Origin: Labedella gwakjiensis
GTDB lineage: Bacteria > Actinomycetota > Actinomycetes > Actinomycetales > Microbacteriaceae
Assembly: GCF_003014675.1 (NCBI RefSeq)
Contig: NZ_PYAU01000001.1
Coordinates: forward strand, 1,426,001 to 1,490,000
DNA: 64,000 nucleotides
Direction of reading: 5' to 3'
The notes under the pieces were generated by a model that did not search any database, had not been told where the DNA came from, and worked only from the letters and a program-made list of their open reading frames with translations. How positions within the stretch are numbered: the stretch's first letter is position 1; each line of letters starts with the position of its first letter. Position numbers and translations under genes: made by a program. Positions 48,741-58,959 of the stretch are shown here, in pieces.

Positions 48741-50396
48741 ATGAGAACGTCCACGGCTCCGCTCCCGTCCATCGACGACATGGCACGCGAGAGCTTCGGA
48801 TGGGACTCTCTGCTCCCCGGACAGCGCGAAGCCATCGAATCGGCGGTCTCGGGACGCGACACGCTCCTCGTCCTCGCCACGGGTGGCGGCAAGTCCCTCG
48901 TCTACCAGATCGCGGGGGCCCAGCGCGGCGGTGTCGTCCTCGTGGTGTCACCGCTCGTCGCCCTGCAGGCGGATCAGCTCGCGTCGATCGCCGACGCTCC
49001 GTCGGCGCCGCCGGCCGTGGCGATCAACTCCTCCGCCGGCGCGTCCGCCGTCGCCGCGGCATGGGAACGCATCGACGAAGGCGGCCCCCTGTACGTGCTC
49101 CTCGCCCCCGAACAGCTCGTGGCGGATGAGAACGTCGCCCGCCTCGCCGCCGCGGGCGTCTCCCTCCTCGTCGTCGACGAAGCCCACTGCGTCTCCTCGT
49201 GGGGTCACGACTTCCGACCGGACTACCTGCGCCTCGCCGACGTCCGCCGCACCCTGGGGGATCCTCCGGTCCTGGCGATGACCGCGACGGCCTCGAGTCC
49301 CGTCCGCGACGAGATCGTCGAGCGTCTCGGCATGACCGATCCGGCGATCCAGGTGCACGGCGTCGACCGGCCCGAGATCCGCCTCGTCGTCCACCGCCAC
49401 GAGAGCGAGAATGAGAAGCGGGCGGCCGTCGTGGAGGAGGCCCGCAGCTGGACGGCGCCCGGCCTCGTCTACGTCGCGACGCGGAAGGACACCGAGACCT
49501 ACGCGGCGGAGATCGCCGCCGAGGGTCGCCGCGTGGCCGCGTACCACGCGGGACTCAAGGTCTCGGAGCGACGCGTCGTCCACGACCGGTGGCGCGACGG
49601 GGACCTCGACGTCGTGGTGGCCACGTCCGCCTTCGGAATGGGCATCGACCGAGGCGACGTCCGTTTCGTCCTCCACGCGACGACGACGGAATCGCTCGAC
49701 GCCTACTACCAGGAGATCGGTCGGGCCGGCCGTGACGGCGAGCCTGCGACCGCGGCGTTGCACTACCGAGCCGAGGATCTGGGCCTGCGTCGGTTCTTCT
49801 CGAAACGGCGCATCGACAAGGCGGCCCTGCGCGTGCTGTGGGCGGCGCTCGCCGTCCAGCCCGGAGCGACGATCCCGGACCTGGCTGGCGAGCTCGAGAT
49901 CTCCCCTCGGACCGTGTCCCGTCTCGTCAACGACCTCGCTGACGCCGAACTCGTCGACACGACGGACGGAGTCCGCATCACATCGGAGGGGGATGCGACC
50001 GACGCGATCCGCGCGGTGAAGAGCGCTCTCGCCTCGCGGGAACGCCTCGCCGAGTCCCGGCTCGTGATGATGCGCTCCTACGCCGAGACGTCGCACTGCC
50101 GGCGCCGGGTCCTCCTCGACTACTTCGGCGTCGACGGCTCCGAGTGGTGCGGCAATTGTGACGGCTGCGAACGGCGCGACGAGCGGCGGGATGCGACCGG
50201 GGACGCGGACGCCTCGGCGGATGCACCCCTCCACGTGGACGACGCCGTCGAGCACGACGAGTGGGGTGAGGGGACCGTCATGGGCGTGGAGGCGGACCGC
50301 GCGACGATCTTCTTCGAGTCGGAGGGCTACAAGGTGCTGTCCTTCGCCGCCCTGACCTCAGGGGTGCTGCGGGAACGTTCCCTCGTGGCCGGCTGA
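48741..50396 (+). CDS. recQ: RecQ-type ATP-dependent DNA helicase
   Basis: 551 residues. Superfamily 2 motifs: LATGGGKSLVYQI (I), VVSPLVALQADQ (Ia), VVDEAHCVSSWGHDFRPDYL (II plus aromatic loop), MTATASSPVRD (III), VVVATSAFGMGIDRGDVRFVLHA (V) and YYQEIGRAGRDGEPA (VI). A zinc-binding region follows: HCRRR, then WCGNCDGCERR with four cysteines in all. No HRDC domain is evident; the C-terminus has an acidic linker and a short beta-rich GEGTVMGVEADRATIFF segment. Functions in recombination and fork repair. No ribosome-binding site seen. Confidence 0.92.
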   Translation: MRTSTAPLPSIDDMARESFGWDSLLPGQREAIESAVSGRDTLLVLATGGGKSLVYQIAGAQRGGVVLVVSPLVALQADQLASIADAPSAPPAVAINSSAGASAVAAAWERIDEGGPLYVLLAPEQLVADENVARLAAAGVSLLVVDEAHCVSSWGHDFRPDYLRLADVRRTLGDPPVLAMTATASSPVRDEIVERLGMTDPAIQVHGVDRPEIRLVVHRHESENEKRAAVVEEARSWTAPGLVYVATRKDTETYAAEIAAEGRRVAAYHAGLKVSERRVVHDRWRDGDLDVVVATSAFGMGIDRGDVRFVLHATTTESLDAYYQEIGRAGRDGEPATAALHYRAEDLGLRRFFSKRRIDKAALRVLWAALAVQPGATIPDLAGELEISPRTVSRLVNDLADAELVDTTDGVRITSEGDATDAIRAVKSALASRERLAESRLVMMRSYAETSHCRRRVLLDYFGVDGSEWCGNCDGCERRDERRDATGDADASADAPLHVDDAVEHDEWGEGTVMGVEADRATIFFESEGYKVLSFAALTSGVLRERSLVAG

Positions 50397-50421
50397 CGGC
50401 CGGACGTCCGAGCGGCCGCCG

Positions 50422-50838
50422 TCAGAAGCGTCGGCGGTACCAGGCGACGAGGGCCCGGACCGCACCGAGCGTCTCGCTCGAGCGGTGCGCCGCGGCGAGG
50501 TCGTCGAACGTGGTCCGGAGTCCTGGTACCTGGTCCGCCGAGTCGCTCGGTACGGCGTCGAATGCCATCGTCCACTCCGGGAACAGTCGCTCCTCGATCG
50601 TCTCGTCGATGAGGACCTTCACGTCGTCGTGTCGCTCGTCGGCCTCGATCACGGTCAGACGTCGTCTCACGCCGGCGTCAGGGCCTTCGAGGACCTGGAG
50701 GAAATAGCCCGACCGGTAGAGCAGCATCCCGGTGAGTCCGTCCCGCTCGTTGTTCGACCGGCTGCGCGTCAGCAGCTCGCGGAGATCGGCCTGTCCGAGA
50801 TCGGACGCTGCTCGGCTCGAATAGACGATCGACAGCAC
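50422..50838 (-). CDS. BLUF-domain blue-light sensor, short form
   Basis: 138 residues. All flavin-contact residues match the PixD pattern with identical spacing: Tyr6, Asn30, Gln48, Trp89 and Met91 (in IVYSSRA, RSNNERDGLTG, YFLQVLEG and PEWTMAF). No output domain, only a C-terminal helix pair, as in single-domain BLUF proteins that signal through protein partners. GTG start with GAGGAGAG upstream and a TACGAT -10 box at 50915-50920. Convergent with recQ, sharing a CTGACGGC/GCCGTCAG hairpin at the stops. Partner unknown. Confidence 0.9.
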   Translation of the reverse strand: MLSIVYSSRAASDLGQADLRELLTRSRSNNERDGLTGMLLYRSGYFLQVLEGPDAGVRRRLTVIEADERHDDVKVLIDETIEERLFPEWTMAFDAVPSDSADQVPGLRTTFDDLAAAHRSSETLGAVRALVAWYRRRF

Positions 50839-50914
50839 GGAACTCTCCTCACAGGGGCTGGCTCGATTCCCCCGGCCGGAGAGTGAGACGTCGGATGCGC
50901 GGTGGCGCTCTCCC

Positions 50915-50920
50915 ATCGTA
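50915..50920 (-). promoter_or_regulatory. -10 box for the BLUF gene
   Basis: TACGAT about 77 bases before the GTG start. Confidence 0.35.
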
Positions 50921-50999
50921 AGGAGGGACCATCCGCGTGCCACGGCCTTGCAATCCGGCGTCGGGTGCGGCAAGCCGCGAGCCGGGATCGACCCGGCGA

Positions 51000-51005
51000 T
51001 AGTGT
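51000..51005 (+). promoter_or_regulatory. -10 box, predicted leaderless start of the SDR gene
   Basis: TAGTGT, then GGCGGC, then ATG (51012). Confidence 0.6.
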
Positions 51006-51011
51006 GGCGGC

Positions 51012-51683
51012 ATGACGACGACGCCGGAGCGGACATTGACGGGCAGGGTGGTTCTCCTCGCCGGGGCGACGAGCGATGCGGGCCGCGAGGTCGCTCGCGC
51101 CGCGAGCGAGGCCGGCGCGACGGTCGTGGCCACGGGCCGCGACCGGGCGAAGCTCGACGCCCTCGTCGCCGCCGTACCGGGGGTCGTCGCCGAGCTCGTC
51201 GACCTCACGGACGGCGAGGCGGTCGACGCCCTCGCCTCCCGACTGCGCGACACGGTCGGCGCCGTGGACGGCCTGCTCCACCTGGTCGGCGGTTTCCGGC
51301 GCGGCGACGGCATCCCCGGCCAGTCCGACGAGGATTGGGCGGTGCTCGAGACCGCACTGACGGCGCTCCGCAACGTGACCCGCACCTTCTACCCCGACCT
51401 CGTGGCGTCGCCGGCCGGCCGCTTCGCGATCGTCTCATCGACGTCGGCCACGAAGCCGCACCGCAACACCGCGAACTACTCCACGATCAAGGCAGCCTCA
51501 GAAGCGTGGACCCGTGCTCTCGCCTCGGGTTTCTCCGCCGACGCCCCTGCCTCGGCGGCCGCGGTGATCTTCGCCGTGTCGGGACTCGCGGGGCTCGAGC
51601 AGCAGCTCGCCGACCGCTTCGTGGGGCTCTGGAGCGAGGACGCCGGCACCCTCAACGACACCCGGCACGTCCTCTCGGCCTGA
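51012..51683 (+). CDS. Short-chain dehydrogenase/reductase
   Basis: 223 residues. Nucleotide-binding LAGATSDAGREVARAA, VDGLLHLVGGFRRGD and catalytic FAIVSSTSATKPHRNTANYSTIKAA (Ser, Tyr-x-x-x-Lys). Small classical SDR; substrate unknown. No ribosome-binding site, leaderless start predicted. Monocistronic by layout. Confidence 0.85.
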   Translation: MTTTPERTLTGRVVLLAGATSDAGREVARAASEAGATVVATGRDRAKLDALVAAVPGVVAELVDLTDGEAVDALASRLRDTVGAVDGLLHLVGGFRRGDGIPGQSDEDWAVLETALTALRNVTRTFYPDLVASPAGRFAIVSSTSATKPHRNTANYSTIKAASEAWTRALASGFSADAPASAAAVIFAVSGLAGLEQQLADRFVGLWSEDAGTLNDTRHVLSA

Positions 51684-51711
51684 CGCGCGACGGGTCCGAC
51701 GGGCGCGTTGA

Positions 51712-52416
51712 CTAGTGCCGGTGGCGCGGGTCGCCGGTGGCGCCGTCGGCGCGGTGCGACAGCGGGATCGCCGATCGGCTGACGCGCAGCGCCGCCGCGA
51801 CCCGGTCGATCCGAACCGGCACGTACCGACCGTCGTGGAGGTGTCCGCCGTCGAAGACGTGGGAGAAGATCGCGCGGGTCTCGGCGGCCACGGGTCCGCC
51901 GCCGACGGAGAGCGCCCCGTTGACCGCGTCGACCACGGGATCGCTTGCGAGCCGCTCCATCGCGGCCGTCAGCTCGGGGAGGTGCTCCTCCGCCGTGAGG
52001 TCGTTCTCGGATCGCGTCCGCATCCGATCGGCGATGATCGACGCTGCGAGGAGGAGGTCGACGAGGTCCGCCGCGCCGCCCGTCGCCGCGTCGGTGCGCG
52101 AGCGGGTGACGGCCACGTCGACGCGCCGCGAGAAGGCCCGCAGGGTCGATCGCGTGAGGATCACGGAGGCGTCGGCGGCCGGGTCGGCCGGGTCGTCGCG
52201 CCGCAGGACCGTGCGCTGCGCCGAGTGGATCACGGGGATCGCCCGCGCGTTCCACCACTCTCTGATCCGCGGCGCGTTCACGACCACGGCCGTGCCGATC
52301 GCCCCCGCCGCGAGTCCCACCGCGCCCGCGACGACGGCCACACTGCGGGCGTCCACCCCGGCGGCGCTCGGCCGGGCGCCGGTCGGTGCGGTGCCGTCGT
52401 TCCACGTGTCGTTCAT
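51712..52416 (-). CDS. Membrane-anchored hypothetical protein
   Basis: 234 residues. One N-terminal membrane segment at about 25-48 (VAVVAGAVGLAAGAIGTAVVV) followed by a largely helical cytoplasmic or external domain of about 185 residues (VDLLLAASIIADRMRTRSEND, LPELTAAMERLASDPVVDAV). Not recognised. GGGGAGGCTTCCG before ATG. Ends with a His/Arg-rich tail. Confidence 0.7.
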   Translation of the reverse strand: MNDTWNDGTAPTGARPSAAGVDARSVAVVAGAVGLAAGAIGTAVVVNAPRIREWWNARAIPVIHSAQRTVLRRDDPADPAADASVILTRSTLRAFSRRVDVAVTRSRTDAATGGAADLVDLLLAASIIADRMRTRSENDLTAEEHLPELTAAMERLASDPVVDAVNGALSVGGGPVAAETRAIFSHVFDGGHLHDGRYVPVRIDRVAAALRVSRSAIPLSHRADGATGDPRHRH

Positions 52417-52495
52417 CGGAAGCCTCCCCGGGGTCGTCCTCCATCATCTCTCACGGACCTGACGACGGACAGGGTGCCGGTGGCCCGGACAGGCG

Positions 52496-52527
52496 GAAGG
52501 GGCGCCACGCGAACGTGACGCCCCTTC
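52496..52527 (-). terminator. Hairpin downstream of the S1 protease gene
   Basis: 14-bp arms with one mismatch around a CGAA tetraloop (52496-52509, 52514-52527), 36 bases past the protease stop. No T-run. Confidence 0.6.
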
Positions 52528-52562
52528 TCACGCGTGATCACTCACGCGGGATTCCCCCTGGT

Positions 52563-54602
52563 TCAGTCCTCGGTGACGAGGCGGCGCTTGCGCACGACCA
52601 CCGCGGCGGCGATGCCACCGGCGATGAGGAGCCACGCGGCGATGCCGATCGGGAGGAGGTCGGGCCCACCGGTGACGGCGAGGCCGCCCCCGTTGCCGGC
52701 GCCCTCGCCCGGTCCCGCGACGGGACCCTCACCGGCGGCGGCACGAAGCTCGACCGTGGCGGTGGCGGCGGCGGACGTGACGCCGTCGACCGTCTGCGTG
52801 ACCGAGATCACGTTGTCGCCGGTGACGATCGCGTTCGCGAGCGCGACCTCCCAGTTGTCGCCGGGCAGTGCAGCAGCTGCGAGGCGCATCTCCTGGGTCG
52901 GCTCGGCGGGGATCTCGTCGGTGCCGACGACCTTCCCGTTCACCGCGACGGTGACGGTCGCTCCGGCGAGTCCGACACCCGAGGTGCTCTCGGGCGCGTC
53001 ACCGGCGGCGAACCAGTCGCCGTCGGCGGGCGTCGAGATCGACGGCGCGACGGGCGCGACCGTGAAGTCCGAGGTCGCGACCGGCGAGGTCTCGCCCTCG
53101 GAGGACTGCGTCACGGAGATCGAGTACTCGCCGTACGACAGGTTCGCCGGAACGGACCACACGCCGTTGTCGCCGACCACGGCTGTGCCCTCGACATCGC
53201 CCGTCACGGTGATCTGGGCGAGCGGGAGTCCCGTGCCGCGGATCGAGGTGACCTCGGTCTCGACGGTGGAGCCGTCCTTCGGCGAAGAGATGCCAGGCGC
53301 CTTCAGAGGAGCCGGGACCACCTGGACCGTGTAATAGGCCTCCTCCGAGAGGTTGAAGCCCTTCTTCGACTGGAGCGTGAAGCCGTACTTCCCGAGCGTG
53401 CTGGGAGCGGGGAACGACCAGGCACCGGATGCGTTGGTCGTGATCTCGAAGGTCTCGCCCTCGTTCGGGTCGACGACGATCGTGGTGGACGCCGGCCCGG
53501 TGCCGCTGATGGTCGCGCCGCGCTCGATCTCGGCGCCGTCGGCGGGAGACGTGAGGACGGGAGCGTCGACGGCGAGCATGATCGTGTAGCCGTCGGTGAG
53601 CGCGAGGCCGGCCTGCAGGTCGGCCCCCCAGGTGATGGCCGGGAGTCCGCCTTCGGCGGGCGCGCCGCCGCTGAGGATTCCGACAGCCTTCTCGCCCTGG
53701 AAGATCGCTCCGCCCGAGTCTCCCTGGTCGGACACGAGGCCCTCGACACCGAAGCCGTACACGATGCGGCCGCTCACCTCTGCCCAGCCGTCGACGAGGT
53801 CGACCGTCGCGTCGGACGTGAGGCCGGTCGTCCGGCCGCTCTTGCTCACCGGCTTGCCGACCGCAGCCTTGCCGACCGAGCTGATCTCGGTCGTGGACGC
53901 GAAGAGGTCGTCCGCGGCAGCGGTCGTCCAGTCGGTGACCTCCGGGTGCAGGTCGAGCGCCGGGTTCGTGACGTCGATCACCGAGATGTCGACAGACGTC
54001 GTGTTCTCGGCGCCCGCCGTGTTGCCGGGTCCACCGTACTGGGAGAAGCCGAAGGTCCCGAGGGGCTCGGTGAGAGCGACGGTCTCGTCGTTTCCGCCGC
54101 CCGCGTCGTCACCCGACGGCAGCGTCAGGGCGGTCAGCGAGTTCGCCCCGTCGTCGGTGCAGTGGCCGGCGGAGACGACCGCTGGGTCGCCCTCCGGGCT
54201 CCAGGCGGAGAATCCGATGGAGCAGACGAAGCCGCCCTCGTCACCCTCGGTGTAGTAGCCGGCGCCGCCGACCACGTCGGTCGAAGCCGCGCTCTCGAAC
54301 GGAGCGGCGACCTCCTTCACCACGACGTTCGCGTACTTCGCTTCGAATGCGTCGAACTCGGCGGACGCGTCGGAGGTCTTGATGACCACGACGTTTCCGT
54401 CCTTATCGCGACCGACGGCCTGGATCGCGTCCTCGGCGAGGAGCTCCTTGGCCTGCGCCTCATACGCGGCTCCGGACGTCGGAGCCTCCTCAGGGGCGGT
54501 CTCGGCGAACGCCGGGGCGGCGAACAGACCGCCGAGGCCGAAGGCTGCGGCGGTGCCGAGCGCGAGGGCTCGACGCAGACGGGGTGGGGGGTGTGCGGAC
54601 AC
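52563..54602 (-). CDS. Secreted S1-family serine protease with Ig-like repeats and LAxTG sortase signal
   Basis: 679 residues. Signal peptide to about residue 32 (LFAAPAFA). A pro-region precedes a trypsin-like domain with VVSAGHCTDDG (His), a likely Asp in DISVIDV and SDQGDSGGAIF (Ser). Then three beta-rich repeats of about 90 residues, each starting near SxPxDG (SPADGAEIERG, SPKDGSTVETE, TPADGDWFAAG), and a wall-sorting signal: LAVTGG, hydrophobic helix, RKRR. LAxTG is the form used by actinobacterial sortase E; no sortase gene lies in this window. GTG start with AGGAGATCC. Confidence 0.87.
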   Translation of the reverse strand: MSAHPPPRLRRALALGTAAAFGLGGLFAAPAFAETAPEEAPTSGAAYEAQAKELLAEDAIQAVGRDKDGNVVVIKTSDASAEFDAFEAKYANVVVKEVAAPFESAASTDVVGGAGYYTEGDEGGFVCSIGFSAWSPEGDPAVVSAGHCTDDGANSLTALTLPSGDDAGGGNDETVALTEPLGTFGFSQYGGPGNTAGAENTTSVDISVIDVTNPALDLHPEVTDWTTAAADDLFASTTEISSVGKAAVGKPVSKSGRTTGLTSDATVDLVDGWAEVSGRIVYGFGVEGLVSDQGDSGGAIFQGEKAVGILSGGAPAEGGLPAITWGADLQAGLALTDGYTIMLAVDAPVLTSPADGAEIERGATISGTGPASTTIVVDPNEGETFEITTNASGAWSFPAPSTLGKYGFTLQSKKGFNLSEEAYYTVQVVPAPLKAPGISSPKDGSTVETEVTSIRGTGLPLAQITVTGDVEGTAVVGDNGVWSVPANLSYGEYSISVTQSSEGETSPVATSDFTVAPVAPSISTPADGDWFAAGDAPESTSGVGLAGATVTVAVNGKVVGTDEIPAEPTQEMRLAAAALPGDNWEVALANAIVTGDNVISVTQTVDGVTSAAATATVELRAAAGEGPVAGPGEGAGNGGGLAVTGGPDLLPIGIAAWLLIAGGIAAAVVVRKRRLVTED

Positions 54603-54752
54603 GGATCTCCTATGACGTGGCGTGCAGATGACCGAGGGCCTCATGTCGACGGGCGGTGCCCAGGTCGACTCGATCGCTCGGGTGAGGCGACCCTCACCTC
54701 GACCGTATCGGGATACACAGCCGATGCACACCTCCTCTATAGGGGGTTCTTA

Positions 54753-54758
54753 TAAAAT
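54753..54758 (+). promoter_or_regulatory. -10 box, predicted leaderless start of the META lipoprotein gene
   Basis: TAAAAT, then TCACAT, then ATG (54765); an AT-rich patch (TTATAAAATTC) unusual for this genome. Confidence 0.6.
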
Positions 54759-54764
54759 TCACAT

Positions 54765-55184
54765 ATGAACGGACCCGCGGCCTCCACTTTCCGTCGAAAC
54801 GGACGATTGATCACCGGTTTAATGATCGGTGTCGCCTCCGTTTCGCTTTTCGCCGCCTGCTCGTCGGGAGCCGGCGCGGGCAGCGCACCCGACCCCGAGA
54901 CGGCGATCGTCGGCACGTGGGGGTCGAGCGGGAAGGGCCAGCCGAACCTCGTCTTCGACGACGGCAAGGTCACCGGCACCGACGGGTGCAACGGCATCTC
55001 ATCGACCTACACGGTGGCGGACGGCGCGATCACGGTCGCCCGCTTCATGAGCACGCAGATGGCCTGCACGGGGGTCGACACCTGGCTGCGGGGCATCCAC
55101 TCGGTCGAGATCGACGGCGACGCCCTCGTGGTGCGCAACTCCGCAGGCGACCAGATCGGCACGCTCGACCGCAACGACGGCTGA
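54765..55184 (+). CDS. META/HslJ-like lipoprotein
   Basis: 139 residues. Lipoprotein signal with lipobox LFAACSS (Cys near 32). The mature part is a single META-type domain: IVGTWGSSGKGQPNLVFDDGKVTGTDGCNG style start, with DGCNGIS and MACTGVDTWL as the most conserved pieces. Related domains occur in HslJ and in envelope stress proteins; exact role unknown. No ribosome-binding site. Ends 41 bases before argG. Confidence 0.82.
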   Translation: MNGPAASTFRRNGRLITGLMIGVASVSLFAACSSGAGAGSAPDPETAIVGTWGSSGKGQPNLVFDDGKVTGTDGCNGISSTYTVADGAITVARFMSTQMACTGVDTWLRGIHSVEIDGDALVVRNSAGDQIGTLDRNDG

Positions 55185-55213
55185 GACGACCCATCTGCCG
55201 CCGGGAATTCCCC

Positions 55214-56668
<1,455 letters not shown>

Positions 56669-56691
56669 CGAACGACCGGACACCGCACCAC

Positions 56692-56725
56692 CGATCGCGC
56701 CCGACCACACGGTCGGGCGCGATCG
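56692..56725 (+). terminator. Rho-independent terminator after argG
   Basis: 15-bp perfect arms (56692-56706, 56711-56725) with an ACAC loop followed by TCTTT. Confidence 0.85.
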
Positions 56726-56756
56726 TCTTTGGTGCGGCGTCTCGAGGTTCGGAGCC

Positions 56757-57569
56757 TCAGCAGCGCGTGAGGGTGTCCTCGATCACCGCGCGGTCGTCCG
56801 AGCCGACGGCGAGCGCGTAGCGATCGAGGACGAACACCCACCGGGTGACGTAGAGGCACGAATGCTCGGCGGCGGGCGGGAGCCATTCCCCCGGTCCGCT
56901 CGACGACTTCGACGAGTTCGTGGCACCGTCCACGGCCTGCAGGTTGGCGAGGTCGTTGGCGAACTGCTGACGCTCGTCGAACGACCAGTCGGCCGCACCG
57001 TGCTGCCACGCCCAGGCGAGCGGCACGACGTGATCGATCTGGACCAACGCGCTCGTGTCCTGCCCGCGCTCGAACGCGATCGCCGTTCCCGTGTAGGCGT
57101 CGTGCAGCGTGCCGGCGACGACGACGCAGGAGCGTTCGGCGCGCATGGCGATGTCGACGAGGTCGCGGGCGAGCACGTCGTTGCGCTGATCGCAGCCGTT
57201 CCGGTCGACGTCCGCCCACCGCTGGCCGAAGGCGTCGCGCTCGTAGCGGAGCGGTGTGCCGCGGTCGTCGACGGGTCGGTTCGCGAGGAGAGCGTCGACC
57301 GCGTCGACATCCACGCGGAGCGATTCCTCGCCGACTCCCAGGCCCGACGAGACGGGCACGAGCAGCCCGGCGTCCTCGAGCACGTCCGTGGCCTCGGTCG
57401 CCTGCATGGCCGGAGCGAGTGGGGCGGAGGTGTCGGGACGGGTGACGGGGCCCCCGTCCGGAGCGCGGAAGTCCGGTCCCATCACGGCGTACCCGGCTAT
57501 CAGGAGGGCCGCGAGCACGGCGATCCCCACACCGCTCGCCGGGGTCACCCGGCGTCGTCTTCTCGCCAT
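56757..57569 (-). CDS. HNH endonuclease family protein (DUF1524/GmrSD C-terminal type), membrane-anchored or secreted
   Basis: 270 residues. An N-terminal basic stretch and hydrophobic helix (VGIAVLAALLIAGYAVM) put the rest outside the membrane. The nuclease part has GCDQRNDVLARDL, the metal/catalytic VQIDHVVPLAWAWQHGA (Asp-His) and FANDLANLQAVDGATNSSKSS (Asn, Asn). This matches extracellular HNH nucleases common in actinobacteria. GGAGGAGGGGCG before ATG. Likely nutritional or competence-linked DNA cleavage; that role is inferred. Confidence 0.85.
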   Translation of the reverse strand: MARRRRRVTPASGVGIAVLAALLIAGYAVMGPDFRAPDGGPVTRPDTSAPLAPAMQATEATDVLEDAGLLVPVSSGLGVGEESLRVDVDAVDALLANRPVDDRGTPLRYERDAFGQRWADVDRNGCDQRNDVLARDLVDIAMRAERSCVVVAGTLHDAYTGTAIAFERGQDTSALVQIDHVVPLAWAWQHGAADWSFDERQQFANDLANLQAVDGATNSSKSSSGPGEWLPPAAEHSCLYVTRWVFVLDRYALAVGSDDRAVIEDTLTRC

Positions 57570-58004
57570 CGCCCCTCCTCCATCGCGCGCCCGGTCCACC
57601 CTGCCACACGCCCCCGACGTCGGGCGCGGCACCCTCGGGTGTTATCGGATAGGGCCAGCCGAGCACCAGACGCCGCGCCCCGACTGCCAGGTTTTTGCCA
57701 GGGTTTGACTCGGCTTTTGCCAGGAAGACCCCGCACACTTGCTGACTTGCGCCCGCCGAGGGCCGCTTCCACCGCTGATCCTCACGGATCGCAAGCGTCG
57801 GAAGCGAGGTCGTCACCCGAACGACTCCCCCGGATCCCGGGCCCGAACCCGAGCAGGACACCCGAGCACGACCATCACCGATACGCAGAAATCCGAACCG
57901 AGAAGTCCGGAACGCGTACGGCGTCGACCACGTGAGTCACACATTCACGAGGACCCTTCCGCCGTGCCGCCGTTCCCCCGACCGAGAAGAACCACACGTA
58001 ACGC
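57570..58004. other. 435-bp gene-free region before the transglycosylase-like gene
   Basis: Holds three helically phased TGCCAGG repeats (57685-57724), a GGATCCCGGGCCCG-type palindromic patch near 57832, and no clear ORF, Shine-Dalgarno or TAnnnT-N6 start. The long gap ahead of a cell-wall hydrolase gene suggests a regulated leader. I could not match it to a c-di-AMP riboswitch by eye. Confidence 0.6.
57685..57724. repeat. TGCCAGG direct repeats with 11- and 22-bp spacing
   Basis: TGCCAGG begins at 57685, 57696 and 57718. The last two are part of an exact TTTTGCCAGG. Spacing of one and two helical turns places all copies on one face of the DNA. Confidence 0.75.
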
Positions 58005-58844
58005 ATGCGCCAAGAAACTCCTCGCACGACCCTGACCCCCCTCCCCCAGGCCACCCGATCGGCCCTTCGCAAGGCCCGCAACTCCTCCCGCCGCAAGCGA
58101 CTCGCGGTCGCCGCGACCGTCGCCATCGTGGGACTCGCCGCCGGCTCCGGCTTCGCGATCTCCGACCGCGTGAGCGCCGAGCAGGCCGCGGTCTCCACCG
58201 CTCAGCTCGATCAGACGAGCGGTCTCCGCTCCGAGCAGCTCGGCGTGTACGCCGGCGTCGCCTCAGCGCACGTCGAGAACAAGGCCGAGGCCGTCCTCGT
58301 CACCGCGAGCGCCGTCGCGAAGGAGGCAGAGGGCAAGGTCGACGCGACCACCCTCACCGACACGATCGACAAGCTCGACGACTACGAGACGCTCGACACC
58401 GACACGGTCGTCGACCTCACCCGCCAGGTCGTCATCGTCATGAACGACACGCAGGCCGCCGCGCAGGCGTACGACGAGAAGGTCGCGGCCGAGGCCGCCG
58501 CCGCAGCGGCCGCCGAGGCGCTCGCGAAGGCGAACACGCCGGAAGGCGCCCAGGCGACCGCCCGCGAGATGGCCGCGTCCGACTACGGCTGGGGCGACGA
58601 CCAGTTCTCCTGCCTCAGCAACCTGTGGCAGAAGGAGTCCGGCTGGTCGTACACGGCCGAGAACGCGTCGAGTGGGGCCTACGGCATCCCGCAGGCGCTG
58701 CCCGGCAGCAAGATGGCGACGATCGCCGCCGACTGGCGCACCAACGCCGCGACGCAGATCGCGTGGGGCCTGTCGTACATCGACCGCAGCTACGGCACGC
58801 CGTGCGCCGCGTGGTCGCACTCGCAGTCCGTCAACTGGTACTGA
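58005..58844 (+). CDS. Secreted Apf-like / lytic transglycosylase-like protein
   Basis: 279 residues. A basic N-terminus and hydrophobic helix (LAVAATVAIVGLAAGSGFAI) act as signal or anchor. An Ala/Glu-rich helical stalk (VAAEAAAAAAAEALAKANTP) leads to a C-terminal domain with SCLSNLWQKESGWSYTAENASSGAYGIPQALPGSKMA, in which Glu of KESGW is the likely catalytic acid of the lysozyme-like fold. Resembles aggregation-promoting factor and resuscitation-type muralytic enzymes. ATG lacks a near ribosome-binding site. Confidence 0.83.
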   Translation: MRQETPRTTLTPLPQATRSALRKARNSSRRKRLAVAATVAIVGLAAGSGFAISDRVSAEQAAVSTAQLDQTSGLRSEQLGVYAGVASAHVENKAEAVLVTASAVAKEAEGKVDATTLTDTIDKLDDYETLDTDTVVDLTRQVVIVMNDTQAAAQAYDEKVAAEAAAAAAAEALAKANTPEGAQATAREMAASDYGWGDDQFSCLSNLWQKESGWSYTAENASSGAYGIPQALPGSKMATIAADWRTNAATQIAWGLSYIDRSYGTPCAAWSHSQSVNWY

Positions 58845-58874
58845 TCCCGGCAGCTCGACCCGCCCCTCCGCGAC

Positions 58875-58924
58875 GTGCGGACATCGGTCACCTCTTCCCG
58901 CGAAGGGGCGACCGATGTCCGCAC
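58875..58924. terminator. Long perfect stem-loop between convergent genes
   Basis: 15-bp perfect arms (58875-58889, 58910-58924), 20-base loop, beginning GTGCGGACATC and ending GATGTCCGCAC, followed by TTTGCGTT. Bidirectional terminator by position between the transglycosylase-like and GH10 genes. Confidence 0.65.
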
Positions 58925-58959
58925 TTTGCGTTGGTGAGGGGGCGACGAGCCAGGGGCAC

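Noticed and set aside
57570-58004. Possible c-di-AMP riboswitch, common before muralytic genes in actinobacteria
   Set aside because: I could not find the conserved core or pairing by eye; a covariance search would decide.
57739-58035. Open frame running through the region before the transglycosylase-like gene
   Set aside because: Arg/Pro-rich composition typical of a non-coding frame in high-GC DNA, no ribosome-binding site, and it runs into the start of the real gene.
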